A DNA stretch of 64,000 nt from Oscillospiraceae bacterium (GCA_902761635.1 CACWLG010000014.1:1-64000), one strand, 5' to 3'; numbered from the stretch's first letter, positions 52,178 through 61,265 are shown. Notes: a model not told the origin generated them from the letters alone. Program-made: numbers and translations.

Positions 52178-53593
52178 ATGGAAAGCTCGTATATCTCCCG
52201 CACAAGCGGCATCGGCATGAAGGACAAGGTCGGCTATGCCCTGGGCGACTTCGCCTCGGTGCTGGTCTTCGGCCTGGTGCAGAGCGTACTGCAGAAATAC
52301 TATACGGACGTGCTGGGCATCGGCGTCGTGAGCATCATGGTCATGTTCATTGTGGCGCGCATCTGGGACGCCATCAACGATCCCCTGTGGGGCCGCATCA
52401 TCGACAGCGCGCCGGTCTGGCCGGACGGGCGCTACCGCCACTGGCTGAAGGTCTTCTGTGTGCCCGTGGCGATCTCGGCGATCCTGATGTTCGTCAAGAT
52501 CCCGGGCCTGAGCGAGAAGGGATACCTCGTCTACGCCTATGTGACCTATATCCTCTTCGGCATGCTCTACACCTGCATCAACATCCCCTACGGCTCCATG
52601 GCCCAGGTGATCACCTCCGATGAGAAGGAGCGCAGCTCCCTGTCCGTGTTCCGCTCCATCGGTTCCACCTTCGGCGCCATCCCGGCCATGCTGCTCATCA
52701 GCCTCTGCTATGTCAAGCTCGCCGATGGGCGCTCGGTCATGTCCTATCAGAAGATCATCACCGGCGTTGCGGTCATCGCGGTGCTCAGCGTGGTGGGCTT
52801 CCTGCTCTCCTATGCCTGGACGCGCGAGCGCGTGCACACAAAACCGGCGCTCAAAACCGAGGGCCAGACAGCGAAGGTCATCAAGATCCTCCTGCACAGC
52901 CGCCCCTTCATGGCAGTGTGCGTTGCGAGCATGCTGTTTCTCGCGGCGCAGATGTTTGGGCAAAGCTACTATACCTATCTTTTCAACTACTACTTTAACG
53001 CTCCGGGCCTCTCGATGCTGCCCACAGCCTGCCAGTATCTGCCGGTGGCGGTCATCATGTTCTTCGCCGGCAAGCTCGGCAACCGCTACGGCCGGCGGGA
53101 GGTGTGCGCTTACGGCATGCTGCTCGCGGGCGCGTTCAGCCTGGTCCTGTACCTGATGGGCACAAAGAATGTGTGGCTGTATCTGCTGGTCTGTCTCATG
53201 TCCGGCATCGGCTGCGCATTCCTGTTCCTGCTGGTCTGGGCCCTGGCCAACGATGCCATTGACTATAACGAGGTCACCTACGGCCTGCATGACGAGGCCA
53301 CCAGCTACTCAGCCTATACCTTCATGCGCAAGCTTGGCCAGACGGTGGCGGCGGTACTGGTGAACCTGGCGCTGCTGCGCATCGGCTATACCGACAATGT
53401 GCTCAACGCCTCGAATATCACGGAGGACACGCTCAAGCGGATGTACGCCGACTCCGTGCTGATCCCGGCGGTGCTGTACCTGCTGGTGTTTGTGCTGCTG
53501 CGCTTTGTCTACCCCCTCGGCAAAAAGCAGATCGCTGCCCTGCAGATCCAAAAGGAGGAGAGCCTGCGCAGACTCCACGAGGAACAGGCGTGA
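52178..53593 (+). CDS. GPH-family sugar:cation symporter (YihO/YihP/MelB type)
   Basis: This 471-residue membrane transporter has about 12 hydrophobic segments. GPH hallmarks are KDKVGYALGDFASVL near residue 17, ARIWDAINDPLWGRIID near 65 and WALANDAIDYNEVTYG near 358. It should import a glycoside with Na+ or H+. GPH carriers YihO/YihP bring sulfoquinovose and its glycosides into enterobacteria. Start ATG 52178 is used because GGAGGG ends 9 bases upstream. It is co-transcribed with the GH31 gene and ends at a shared terminator. Confidence 0.87.
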   Translation: MESSYISRTSGIGMKDKVGYALGDFASVLVFGLVQSVLQKYYTDVLGIGVVSIMVMFIVARIWDAINDPLWGRIIDSAPVWPDGRYRHWLKVFCVPVAISAILMFVKIPGLSEKGYLVYAYVTYILFGMLYTCINIPYGSMAQVITSDEKERSSLSVFRSIGSTFGAIPAMLLISLCYVKLADGRSVMSYQKIITGVAVIAVLSVVGFLLSYAWTRERVHTKPALKTEGQTAKVIKILLHSRPFMAVCVASMLFLAAQMFGQSYYTYLFNYYFNAPGLSMLPTACQYLPVAVIMFFAGKLGNRYGRREVCAYGMLLAGAFSLVLYLMGTKNVWLYLLVCLMSGIGCAFLFLLVWALANDAIDYNEVTYGLHDEATSYSAYTFMRKLGQTVAAVLVNLALLRIGYTDNVLNASNITEDTLKRMYADSVLIPAVLYLLVFVLLRFVYPLGKKQIAALQIQKEESLRRLHEEQA

Positions 53594-53630
53594 CCCTGTT
53601 TCCTGATGAAATATGACCGAATAGAACAAA

Positions 53631-53661
53631 AAAGAACGGGCAGCCGAAGCGCCCGTTCTTT
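53631..53661. terminator. Bidirectional terminator between convergent transport operons
   Basis: AAAGAACGGGC (53631-53641) pairs with GCCCGTTCTTT (53651-53661). An A-run before and a T-run after make it work on both strands, for the GPH gene (plus) and the ABC permease operon (minus). Confidence 0.85.
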
Positions 53662-53690
53662 TTCTTCCGATTGGCGATACGATCGAGGCC

Positions 53691-54551
53691 TTAGCCTTTC
53701 ACGGCGCCGCTGGTCATGCCGCTGATGATCTGCTCCTGGAAGAGGATGTAGCCCAGAATGGAGGGCACGATGGAGATGACGATGGCGGCATACATGGACA
53801 CGTAGTCCGTGGAGAACTGGTTGGTGAAATAGCGGATGCCCACCTGGATGGTTCTGAGCTTCTCGGAGGAGACGATGAGATTTGCAAACACGAACTCATT
53901 CCAGCAGGTGAGAAACTCAAAGGTGGCGGCGGTGACGATGCCGGTGCGGCTGAGCGGGAGGATGACATAGAAGAAGCGCCCGAAGAAGCCGCAGCCGTCG
54001 ATATACGCCGCCTCCTCCAGATCCAGGGGGATGGAGTCCATGAGACCGCGGATGAGGAAGGTGGACATGGGGATGCCGATGGCGCAGTAGAGAAGAATCA
54101 TGCCGCCGTAGGTGTTATAGAGCCCGAGGCGGTTGATGATGACGAAATACGGCACCATCAGGGCGTTGAGGGGCACCAGGATGCCGGCGGTGAAGAGCGT
54201 GTAGATCGACTCCCGGCCTTTGAAGCGAAAACGCGAGATGCAGTAGGCGCTCATGCTGGCGACGATGACGTTGAAGATCGTGGCGACGAGGCCGACAAAG
54301 ACGGAGTTTAAGAGCATGCGCCCGAGGCCCGCCACCGACAGGGCATTCACATAGTTCTGCCACTGGGGCTTCGCCGGCAGAGCGAAGGGCGAGAGGGCGA
54401 GAAATTCAAAGTTCGTCTTCAGCGAGGAAATGACGAGCCAGACGAGCGGGAACAGGGTATACAGCGCAAAGAAGATGATGAGAATCCAGCGCAGAACGGC
54501 AAGGACGACTTCCTTGGGCGACAGCTTGTGATGGACACGGCTTTCGGTCAT
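53691..54551 (-). CDS. ABC sugar transporter permease (MalG type)
   Basis: This 286-residue inner-membrane permease has six membrane segments. The EAA-like loop EAAYIDGCGFFGRFFYVILPL at residues about 185-205 contacts the ATPase. It is the second permease of a CUT1 sugar importer. It overlaps the upstream permease gene by 4 bases. No ATPase gene is in the operon, so a shared MsmK-like ATPase encoded elsewhere probably drives it, as is common in Firmicutes. Confidence 0.9.
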   Translation of the reverse strand: MTESRVHHKLSPKEVVLAVLRWILIIFFALYTLFPLVWLVISSLKTNFEFLALSPFALPAKPQWQNYVNALSVAGLGRMLLNSVFVGLVATIFNVIVASMSAYCISRFRFKGRESIYTLFTAGILVPLNALMVPYFVIINRLGLYNTYGGMILLYCAIGIPMSTFLIRGLMDSIPLDLEEAAYIDGCGFFGRFFYVILPLSRTGIVTAATFEFLTCWNEFVFANLIVSSEKLRTIQVGIRYFTNQFSTDYVSMYAAIVISIVPSILGYILFQEQIISGMTSGAVKG

Positions 54552-55459
54552 TTCATCTCCCTCCTTCTCTTGCGCGCGGCGGCGGCTTCCTCATTGCGCC
54601 CGGTGAAGATGGCACGGATGCAGACAATGAAGATGACGCCCACGAGGATCAGGATCACGGCTGAGGCGCTGGCCCTGCCGTAATTGGAATCCTGCATTTT
54701 CTTGTACATATACAGCACCATTGTGTTGGTGGTGTTGGCCGGGCCGCCGTTGGTGAGCATGTAGACCTGCTCAAACTGCCGCAGGCCGAGGACGCTTGCA
54801 AGCGTCACACAGGTCAGCAGGGAGGTCTTCTTGATCAGCGGGATCGTGATATAGATCGCCTGCTGGAAATCGCTTGCCCCGTCGATGGTGGCGGCCTCAT
54901 AGTAGGCGGTGTCGATGGTGGTGATATCGGCCATCATGATGACCATGTAGTAACCGACATAAAAGACCCAGTAGATGAGCACCGCCGGGAACGCGGTTTC
55001 CACGGTGCCGAGCCAGTCCCGCGCCAGATGGCCAAGGCCGATGGCCCGCAGCAGGCCGTTGAGCAGGCCGGTGTCCGCGCTGTAGATGGCGCGCCACAAC
55101 GTTGCCAGGGCGATGCCGGAGATGACCTGGGGGAAGAAATAGACCGTGCGGAAAAACTTCCAGCCCCTGGGCTTGCGCGAAAGAATGATCGCCATGAGCA
55201 TGGCCAGCGGCACCTGGATAAAGCCCGCCACCAGGGCCCAGATGATGTTGTTTGTAACGGAGCGGATAAAGGATTTGTCACGGAAGAGCTTCTCAAAGTT
55301 CTGGAACCAGACGACGGTTGGAGCTGAGATGCCGTTCCACTTGAGCATGCTGACCACGACCACATAGATGACGGGGAGCACAAAAAACGTCAGCATGATG
55401 ACCAGCGCCGGGGACAGAAATGCGGCCAGCGGCCCTCTGTCGGAGCGTGTCGGTTTCAA
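54548..55459 (-). CDS. ABC sugar transporter permease (MalF type)
   Basis: This 303-residue permease with six membrane segments has the EAA-like loop YYEAATIDGASDFQQAIYITIPL (read from residue about 195) before the last two helices. It pairs with the MalG-type permease and receives cargo from the lipoprotein-like binding protein upstream. A hairpin in the 110-base gap before it probably lowers permease expression relative to the binding protein. Confidence 0.9.
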   Translation of the reverse strand: MKPTRSDRGPLAAFLSPALVIMLTFFVLPVIYVVVVSMLKWNGISAPTVVWFQNFEKLFRDKSFIRSVTNNIIWALVAGFIQVPLAMLMAIILSRKPRGWKFFRTVYFFPQVISGIALATLWRAIYSADTGLLNGLLRAIGLGHLARDWLGTVETAFPAVLIYWVFYVGYYMVIMMADITTIDTAYYEAATIDGASDFQQAIYITIPLIKKTSLLTCVTLASVLGLRQFEQVYMLTNGGPANTTNTMVLYMYKKMQDSNYGRASASAVILILVGVIFIVCIRAIFTGRNEEAAAARKRRREMK

Positions 55460-55520
55460 TTTGCCACCTCCTTGAAATTGCGCGATTGCGGACAGGGCCC
55501 GTAATCGGCTGTATTAAGGA

Positions 55521-55548
55521 ATAGGGTGCGGCGTAAACCGCACCCTAT
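55521..55548 (-). terminator. Intercistronic hairpin between binding protein and permease genes
   Basis: ATAGGGTGCGG (55521-55531) pairs perfectly with CCGCACCCTAT (55538-55548). On the minus strand only TCCTTAAT follows, so it is likely a partial terminator or mRNA 3' protector for the binding-protein message. Confidence 0.65.
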
Positions 55549-55569
55549 GATCGATGCCTGAACGGAAGA

Positions 55570-56835
55570 TTATTCGTCGATCGCGTCCTTGAGCATATCC
55601 ACGAAGCCCTGGGCGTCCACCTGATCGAGGATCAGGGAAGAGACGGCGGCCGGGAACTCGGTGGAGAAGGCAGTCGGGAATGCACCGTTGACGTGCAGGA
55701 TGGTGTAAGCGGCGTTGTTGGCAACCTCGGTCACCTTCTGGGAGATGACGCTGGTGTCGGGAGACGGCGTGTACTTGACGAAGAACATGGCGCCGGAGCT
55801 CAGAGCCAGCTCGCTGACATGGGCGGGATCGGTGATGTACTGGAGGAACTTGACCACAGCGGCTTCCTTGGCGGGATCATCCTGCTTGGCAGCGGCGAGG
55901 AAGCCCTGCACGGTGGTGACAAGGCCCTTGTCGCCCAGGCCGCCCTCGAAGCTGGGGTTCACGGCGACTTCGCAGTCGTCAGCCAGCAGCACGCCGTCAA
56001 CGGCGTTGTCTTCCTTGTAGAAGTTGGCGATCCACCAGGGGCCATTGAGGTAGACGACGGTGTCGCGGTTGAGGAAGTGGCCGTTTACGTCGCCGGCAGT
56101 GGCGGAGACGGCGCCGTCAAAGGTGTAGGCGTACATTTCCTTGAGCGCCTCGGCAGCCTTGACGAATGCGGGGTTATCCAGACCGTCGGCATAGACGTCC
56201 TTGCCGCCGATGGCTTCAACCAGGAGGGAGTACCACAGCATGGAGGACCAGGCATTGTCGCCGGCCATCTGGCCCATGGCGTTCAGGCCTGCGGCCTTGG
56301 CGTCCTTGCAGAACTGGAAGAACTCGTCATAGGTGGCGGGGAAGTGATCCCAGCCGCACTGAGTCAGGAGCTTGGTGTTGTAGATGGGGGTAAAGACCGC
56401 GCTCTCAAAGGGCAGGATGGAGACCTTGCCGTCTGCGCTCCAGGCGTCAAAGGCACCGTCGGTGAAGTTGGCGCCCCAGCCCTCGTTGAGGTAGGGGGTC
56501 AGATCCATGAACTTGCCGGACTCGGCGTAGGCCTTGATGTCGAAGGTGGTATCAAGGATGCACACGTCGGGCGCGGAGCCTGTGGTGATGGTGGTGCGGA
56601 TCTTGTCGCGGTAGGCCTGATAATCGGTCTGCTCCTCGACGACGACCTTGATGGAGCCGGCGTTCTCGGCGTTGAAGTCCTCCACGAGCTTGGCCATGTA
56701 GGCGGCCTTGGAGTCGGTGCCGACCCAGATGCTGGGGAAGTTGATCACGATCTCATCGTCGGCATAGGCGGGGAAAGAGGCCGCCAGGCCGAACACCATA
56801 ACCAGAGTCAGAAGCAGGGCGATGGTTTTTTTCAT
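55570..56835 (-). CDS. ABC sugar transporter substrate-binding protein
   Basis: This 421-residue extracellular binding protein is of the CUT1 family (SBP_bac_1 type). Signal peptide residues 1-26 end in FPAYADD; there is no clear lipobox Cys, which is unusual for a Gram-positive binding protein. The mature part has the two-lobe pattern with LVEDFNAENAGSIKVVVEEQ early and QGFLAAAKQDDPAKEAA in the later lobe. Next to the sulfoquinovosidase, sulfoquinovose or its glycerol glycoside is the likely ligand. Its own promoter and operator are upstream. Confidence 0.88.
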   Translation of the reverse strand: MKKTIALLLTLVMVFGLAASFPAYADDEIVINFPSIWVGTDSKAAYMAKLVEDFNAENAGSIKVVVEEQTDYQAYRDKIRTTITTGSAPDVCILDTTFDIKAYAESGKFMDLTPYLNEGWGANFTDGAFDAWSADGKVSILPFESAVFTPIYNTKLLTQCGWDHFPATYDEFFQFCKDAKAAGLNAMGQMAGDNAWSSMLWYSLLVEAIGGKDVYADGLDNPAFVKAAEALKEMYAYTFDGAVSATAGDVNGHFLNRDTVVYLNGPWWIANFYKEDNAVDGVLLADDCEVAVNPSFEGGLGDKGLVTTVQGFLAAAKQDDPAKEAAVVKFLQYITDPAHVSELALSSGAMFFVKYTPSPDTSVISQKVTEVANNAAYTILHVNGAFPTAFSTEFPAAVSSLILDQVDAQGFVDMLKDAIDE

Positions 56836-56859
56836 GATGATTCTCCTTTTGATTTTTTA

Positions 56860-56874
56860 ATTAACGTCGTTAAT
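56860..56874. promoter_or_regulatory. Operator palindrome of the ABC importer operon
   Basis: ATTAACG-T-CGTTAAT is a perfect 15-base palindrome with a CG-containing centre, typical of LacI/GntR-type sugar regulators. It lies in the leader, just before the ribosome binding site of the binding-protein gene. A related half-site occurs upstream of the isomerase gene. Confidence 0.65.
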
Positions 56875-56911
56875 CAATGAGCTCCAAAAAACTCACTGAG
56901 ACTATGTTTTG

Positions 56912-56940
56912 ATTATACGAACTTGGCAACTGTTTGTAAA
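56912..56940 (-). promoter_or_regulatory. Promoter of the ABC importer operon
   Basis: On the minus strand TTTACA (56940-56935), a 17-base spacer and TATAAT (56917-56912) precede the operator and start codon. Confidence 0.75.
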
Positions 56941-57049
56941 GAGCTGTGGCGCGCATGAATCTGTAGATTTTCAAGGCCGGAATTTGTAAAACCTGTACAA
57001 ATCGAAGCGGAAAAGCGAAATTTTTTCTCACGTTTTTTGTCGCTTTCGC

Positions 57050-59044
57050 CTATATGTTCCGCAGGCTGTCGAACAGAGCCGCGTCCGCACAGTGCGCGCG
57101 CCGAAAGACGGGCGGCTGCCCGATGGGAGCGGGAAGCGTATGCTCTCCGGCGCCGTAGGTTTTCCCGGTCCAGAGATGAACCCATTCGCCCTCCGGCAGC
57201 CACAGCGTGCGCGTATCGGCGCCGGGCTCTACCACCGGGGCAACCAGCAGGTCGTGCCCCAGCAGATAGCTGTAGAGGCGGTGATCCCAGGCGCACGCCT
57301 CGCCGGGCGCTTCCAGAAACAGCGGGCGCATGACCGGCAGGCCGCGGGCCGCGTTCTCCGCGGCGCAGCGCTGCAGATAGGGCAGCAGCGCGTTATGGAT
57401 GCCTGTCAGGCGGGCCGCGGCCGAGAGCAGGCGCTCACTGTCATACAGCTGCACGTTCGACTCGGGGCGGTTTCCCTCGTGGGTGCGCATGACGGGCGTG
57501 AAGCAGGAAAATTCCAGCCAGCGCAGCATGAGCTCCTCGTCCCGATGGAGATGGAAGAGGGTGGTGTAGCCGCCGGTGTCGCAGCAGTGCAGGCCGAAGC
57601 CGGACATGCCGAGGCTGAGGGCTGCGGTGATGACGGAGGGCAGCCCGTCGTCCTCCGACCAGTCCACGTTCTGATCCCCGGCCCATATCAGCGTGGCGTA
57701 TTTTCCGCTCCCGGCGCCGCCGGCGCGCATGAAGAACACGCACTCACCCAGCTTGCCGGCCTCCTCGATCGCCTCCCGGTTGCAGCGGGCCCAGAGCACC
57801 GGCCAGGCGTTGTGCAGCGTGAGGCCGCTGCCGCCGTGGCAGACGGCGTCGGCAGGCAGATACTCCCCGAAATCGGCCATCCAGCCGCGAAAGCCCAGGC
57901 CGATGAGATTGTTTCGGATCACGCCCTTGTACCAGGCAAAGGCCTCCGGCATGGTCAGATCCACCACGCCGCAGTCGTATTCGCCGAAGTCGAAGAGATA
58001 GTCCGTGCCGTCGGCCCTTTTGACGAAGTAGCCCTGCTCCTGCGCCTGACGGAAGAGAACGCCGCCCTCGACGAGATAGGGGTTGATGTAGCCCATCCAG
58101 GCGGTGCCCGGCTCGGCGGCGATCACCCGGTCAAGGTCGGGATAGAGCTCCCGGTTCCAGCGCCAGTCCCATTGCAGGCGCTTGCCGAAGGAGGTGATGC
58201 GCTTGCCCTCCCAGTCCTGGATCCAGACGGCGGAGATGTCAACGCCCGCGTCCCGGCAGCGCTGTTCCAGGGCCACGGCGCGTTCCGTCCCGCCCTGGAC
58301 GCCGAGCCACAGGCCCTTCATGGCCCAGTCCGGCAGAGCGGGCTGACGGCCCAGCAGACCCGTGAGCTTTTCAAGCAGGCCCTCGTACGATTCGGCCGTG
58401 CCGAAGACGAAGCGCGCCTGCCCGCTCCACAGGGCGATCTCGGAGCAGGCCTCTTCCCGCAGGTCCAGCTCCGCGTATTCGGTGTTCTCCAGGTGCATGA
58501 AGCAGAGCCGGGAGGACACGAGCGTCGCCTGGGGGTAGAAGGTGGTGTAGTAATCGCCGCCGCTGCCGTCCAGGGCGTCGGCAAGGCGGGTGATCTCGGT
58601 CAGCTTGTTGCGGCCCACGCCCTGCTCGCGTGTCCAGATGGGCCAGAGCCTGCCGCGCAGGTCAAGGGCGGAAAACTGCTCGCCCCCGCCAACCAGATGT
58701 TCGCCGGGCTCGGCATACAGGCGCAGCCACATGCGGTTGACCGTGGGGTCGGGACAGGAAAGGGTAAGGTGCAGCAGGCCGTCCCGCTCGCACAGGCGCA
58801 GCAGCGTCTGACCCTCGGTATCCGGGTGCGCAAAGCGCAGTGTGTCCCCCTCGACAGCGACAAGGCGAGCGCTCAGCCGCTCGTCCACCCGGTCGCGGAT
58901 ATCGAAGTTGCCGCGAAACATGCGTATCTTCTCCCTGCCGCGGCCGAGGAAAAGGGCAGGCGCGCGCTCGCTGTGGCGCAGCAGGCACTTCCCGTCAAGC
59001 CACAGCTCGGCCTGCCCTGCGCGGGGCGATTTGATTTCAAACAT
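57050..59044 (-). CDS. yihQ: Sulfoquinovosidase (GH31, YihQ type)
   Basis: This 664-residue retaining alpha-glycosidase should free sulfoquinovose (SQ) from SQ-glycerol or sulfolipid. The SQ-binding set known from E. coli YihQ is complete at a constant offset: Gln250, Gln276 (WIQDWEG), Arg289 and Trp292 (GKRLQW), Tyr493 (DTGGYTTLF). Nucleophile Asp391 is in GWMADFGEYLP and acid/base Asp457 in WAGDQNVDWS. GGGEQFSALDL and FFMRAGG are also typical. There is no signal peptide, so it acts in the cytosol. It is the last gene of a minus-strand operon with a YesL-like protein and a FucI-like isomerase. Confidence 0.9.
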   Translation of the reverse strand: MFEIKSPRAGQAELWLDGKCLLRHSERAPALFLGRGREKIRMFRGNFDIRDRVDERLSARLVAVEGDTLRFAHPDTEGQTLLRLCERDGLLHLTLSCPDPTVNRMWLRLYAEPGEHLVGGGEQFSALDLRGRLWPIWTREQGVGRNKLTEITRLADALDGSGGDYYTTFYPQATLVSSRLCFMHLENTEYAELDLREEACSEIALWSGQARFVFGTAESYEGLLEKLTGLLGRQPALPDWAMKGLWLGVQGGTERAVALEQRCRDAGVDISAVWIQDWEGKRITSFGKRLQWDWRWNRELYPDLDRVIAAEPGTAWMGYINPYLVEGGVLFRQAQEQGYFVKRADGTDYLFDFGEYDCGVVDLTMPEAFAWYKGVIRNNLIGLGFRGWMADFGEYLPADAVCHGGSGLTLHNAWPVLWARCNREAIEEAGKLGECVFFMRAGGAGSGKYATLIWAGDQNVDWSEDDGLPSVITAALSLGMSGFGLHCCDTGGYTTLFHLHRDEELMLRWLEFSCFTPVMRTHEGNRPESNVQLYDSERLLSAAARLTGIHNALLPYLQRCAAENAARGLPVMRPLFLEAPGEACAWDHRLYSYLLGHDLLVAPVVEPGADTRTLWLPEGEWVHLWTGKTYGAGEHTLPAPIGQPPVFRRAHCADAALFDSLRNI

Positions 59045-59098
59045 AGCTGTCTCCTTTTCGCAGCCGCTTCAGCTTCACAGAGCGCACAGCGGCTGCGC

Positions 59099-59719
59099 TC
59101 ATTCGTTGTACCATTCGTCCCGGTCTTCGTTCCGGTCAAGGGTGAAGGTGCGGAAAACCGGCTCGATCTGCAGGCTCATCAACAGGGCGAAGGGGCCGGG
59201 GATTATGGGCAGAAGATAGGGGATGAGCCAGGCGATGGCCAGAAAGGCCAGCAGCTCCAGCAGCAGCAGAAGGCTGCGGCCGATATGCCGAAAGCACAGA
59301 TAGGCCACAAAGCGCAGGCTGCCCGCAAAGCTGTTTTCAAAGCGGGAGATGTAGGCAAACATCCACGGAAAGCTCAGCGCCAGAGGGATCAGCAGCATCC
59401 CGCCGAGGGCGGAAAGCTGCAGGCCGCGCTCAAGGCCCATGTGCGAATAGCCGTAGATGTCCAGCGCGGCCAGCGCCAGCAGCCCGAGATAAAGCAGCCA
59501 CATGGGAAAGCTCTGCCGGAAATTGCGCCGAAGTCCCGTGAAGAACACTTTCGCAAGCTCGCCGCGGTCATGCCGCACGTTTTTGACGATCGTATAGTAG
59601 AGCGCCGTGGTCGCAGGCCCGAGGGTCACAACGGGCAGTGAGCACAGAAGCCACAGGATGCCCGCGAAGACCATGTCGATGATAAAGCCGATCGCCTGCC
59701 GGAGCTTTGATTCCTTCAT
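59099..59719 (-). CDS. YesL-like (DUF624) membrane protein
   Basis: This 206-residue membrane protein has four to six hydrophobic segments and the N-terminal block GFIIDMVFAGILWLLCSLPVVTLGPATTALYY (read in parts) with the characteristic CSLPVVTLGPATTA. Proteins of this family are found in many Firmicute sugar-ABC operons; function unknown, possibly transporter assembly. It overlaps the isomerase gene by 4 bases (ATGA on the minus strand). Confidence 0.8.
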   Translation of the reverse strand: MKESKLRQAIGFIIDMVFAGILWLLCSLPVVTLGPATTALYYTIVKNVRHDRGELAKVFFTGLRRNFRQSFPMWLLYLGLLALAALDIYGYSHMGLERGLQLSALGGMLLIPLALSFPWMFAYISRFENSFAGSLRFVAYLCFRHIGRSLLLLLELLAFLAIAWLIPYLLPIIPGPFALLMSLQIEPVFRTFTLDRNEDRDEWYNE

Positions 59720-61089
59720 TTCTCCCTGCCGCGGCCGAAGTCCGCATCGACGCTGTAGCGGCAGACCTCGAAGCCGAACATTTCGGCCAGGACCTGCAGC
59801 GAGTCGGCATGGTGGCCCTTGACGACGACAAAGTGCGGCTCAAAGCCGGAGCGGATGCTGTCCTCCACGACCTCGCGGCTCGGGCGGTCGGTGCGCACGA
59901 CGATGGAGGTGCCGTTGAACTGCTTGGGCTTGTCGAGCACGGAGCCCTCGGCGATGAAAAAGCGGAAGCTGCCGTCAGGCTTGCGGCCGATGCGGAAGAC
60001 AGTGGCCTCAGGGAACGCCTCGCACCCGAAGTCCATGGCGGGGCCGATCTTACGGTTGGGGTGCACGCCTACGACGGCGCCGGTGTCCCGGCGGGCAAGC
60101 GAGCACGCCGCCATGCCGCAGTGCCAGTAGGTGATGCTGCTCTCGCCCTCGTCCAGGGCCACAGGGTCGCCGAAGAAGACGGGCTCATGGCTGAGCTGCA
60201 TGCCGATCCACATGGAGAGGGCACCGTAGGTGTCGGCCTCACAGGCGGCGGCAACGCCCATGTCGTTGAGCATGCTCAGCACCGTGCAGACCGGGGTGCC
60301 GAAGGAGGTGAAGAAGTCCGGCCAGCAGCGGGAGGCCAGAGCGCCGATGTGATGGGTGCTCACATAATCGGAATAGGCCTTGAGAAGGCGGGCGTGGTCG
60401 AGGCGGTTCTTGTTCGGGGTCTTGTCGAGGCCGCAGGTGCATGCCGCACTCTTCGTGAGATACTCCGCGCACTCCTCATCGGTATAACCCTTGGCCATGT
60501 CGATCAGCTCGCGCGCTTCGATGCTCTCAAGCTCCACACCGAAAGTGTTCATCAGCTCGCCGTCCAGAGCGCGGCCGAAGCCGAAGCCCTGGGGCGTGTG
60601 GCCGATGGCGGACATGGTCAGGCCGCGCATGGCCTTCTTGACCCGGGCAGCCGCCACGGTGGCCTTGACGGCGGAGACGACGGAGTCCTCCTCCGGGGCA
60701 CCGAAGCACCAGTTGAAGGCGCGCCCGCCGAAGGCAGAGAGGGTGTTCGCGGCGGAGTAGGCGCCGGTCAGGGAGTTGAGGCGCAGGCGGCCGCCGTCAA
60801 TGACAGGCTCGCGCAGAGTCCAGAGCAGGACCGGGCAGTCAAAGCGGCGCAGCACCTCGGACATGTAGGCGGCGTTGGCGAAGGTCAGGTTCTGGAAGAC
60901 GACCAGATCCGGGCGCTTGCCGTCGAGGAAGGCGCGCAGTTTATCGAGCGTGAGCAGCATCTCCTCCGGGCAGGCGATCTCCGGGTCCACACTGCGCAGC
61001 ATGGCGCAGGAGCGCTCAAACTGATCCTGTGCGGTCTCCAGGTGATAGGTGGGCACGCCCACCGGGATATAAACAGAACAGAATTCCAT
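59716..61089 (-). CDS. L-fucose/L-arabinose-isomerase-family protein, candidate SQ isomerase
   Basis: This 457-residue protein is of the FucI/AraA superfamily. The C-terminal catalytic region has ALASRCWPDFF, MLNDMGVAAACEADTYGALSMW with the metal-binding Glu and a later Asp, and a final His-rich HFVVVKGHHADSL. In this operon with a sulfoquinovosidase the likely reaction is sulfoquinovose to sulfofructose, needed before the transketolase can act. That reaction is inferred from context; the residues support only an aldose-ketose isomerase. It is the first gene of the minus-strand operon, with AGGAGG before the ATG. Confidence 0.78.
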   Translation of the reverse strand: MEFCSVYIPVGVPTYHLETAQDQFERSCAMLRSVDPEIACPEEMLLTLDKLRAFLDGKRPDLVVFQNLTFANAAYMSEVLRRFDCPVLLWTLREPVIDGGRLRLNSLTGAYSAANTLSAFGGRAFNWCFGAPEEDSVVSAVKATVAAARVKKAMRGLTMSAIGHTPQGFGFGRALDGELMNTFGVELESIEARELIDMAKGYTDEECAEYLTKSAACTCGLDKTPNKNRLDHARLLKAYSDYVSTHHIGALASRCWPDFFTSFGTPVCTVLSMLNDMGVAAACEADTYGALSMWIGMQLSHEPVFFGDPVALDEGESSITYWHCGMAACSLARRDTGAVVGVHPNRKIGPAMDFGCEAFPEATVFRIGRKPDGSFRFFIAEGSVLDKPKQFNGTSIVVRTDRPSREVVEDSIRSGFEPHFVVVKGHHADSLQVLAEMFGFEVCRYSVDADFGRGREK

Positions 61090-61111
61090 GACGAACCTCC
61101 TGTAAAAAATT

Positions 61112-61157
61112 ATTTAACGCTGTAAAACAGAATATTCCTTTCTTGCCAGACTGTCAA
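61112..61157 (-). promoter_or_regulatory. Promoter and operator-like site of the isomerase-sulfoquinovosidase operon
   Basis: On the minus strand TTGACA (61157-61152), a 17-base spacer and TATTCT (61134-61129) are near consensus. Overlapping the start point, ATTTAACG (61112-61119) starts an imperfect palindrome sharing the TTAACG half-site with the importer operator at 56860. Confidence 0.7.
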
Positions 61158-61213
61158 GGACTATTTTGCCTTTCAGAGAAAAATGTTGAAAAGCAAAAAT
61201 ATAAAAATATCTA

Positions 61214-61242
61214 TTGACAAAACCGGTCCGCAGGATTACACT
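61214..61242 (+). promoter_or_regulatory. Promoter of the transketolase operon
   Basis: TTGACA (61214-61219), a 17-base spacer and TACACT (61237-61242) form a good divergent promoter. The -35 boxes of the two divergent promoters are about 57 bases apart. Confidence 0.75.
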
Positions 61243-61243
61243 G

Positions 61244-61265
61244 TTAATTGCTTAGAAGCTTTAAT
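61244..61265. promoter_or_regulatory. Inverted repeat at the transketolase transcription start
   Basis: TTAATTGCTT (61244-61253) and AAGCTTTAAT (61256-61265) form an imperfect inverted repeat with a 2-base spacer directly downstream of the -10 box. A repressor bound here would block initiation. Confidence 0.5.

Noticed and set aside
57092..59641. A plus-strand open frame of about 850 codons opposite the sulfoquinovosidase and YesL-like genes
   Set aside because: It runs across two well-supported minus-strand genes and an intergenic gap, with Gly/Ala/Val-rich shadow composition and no start signal.
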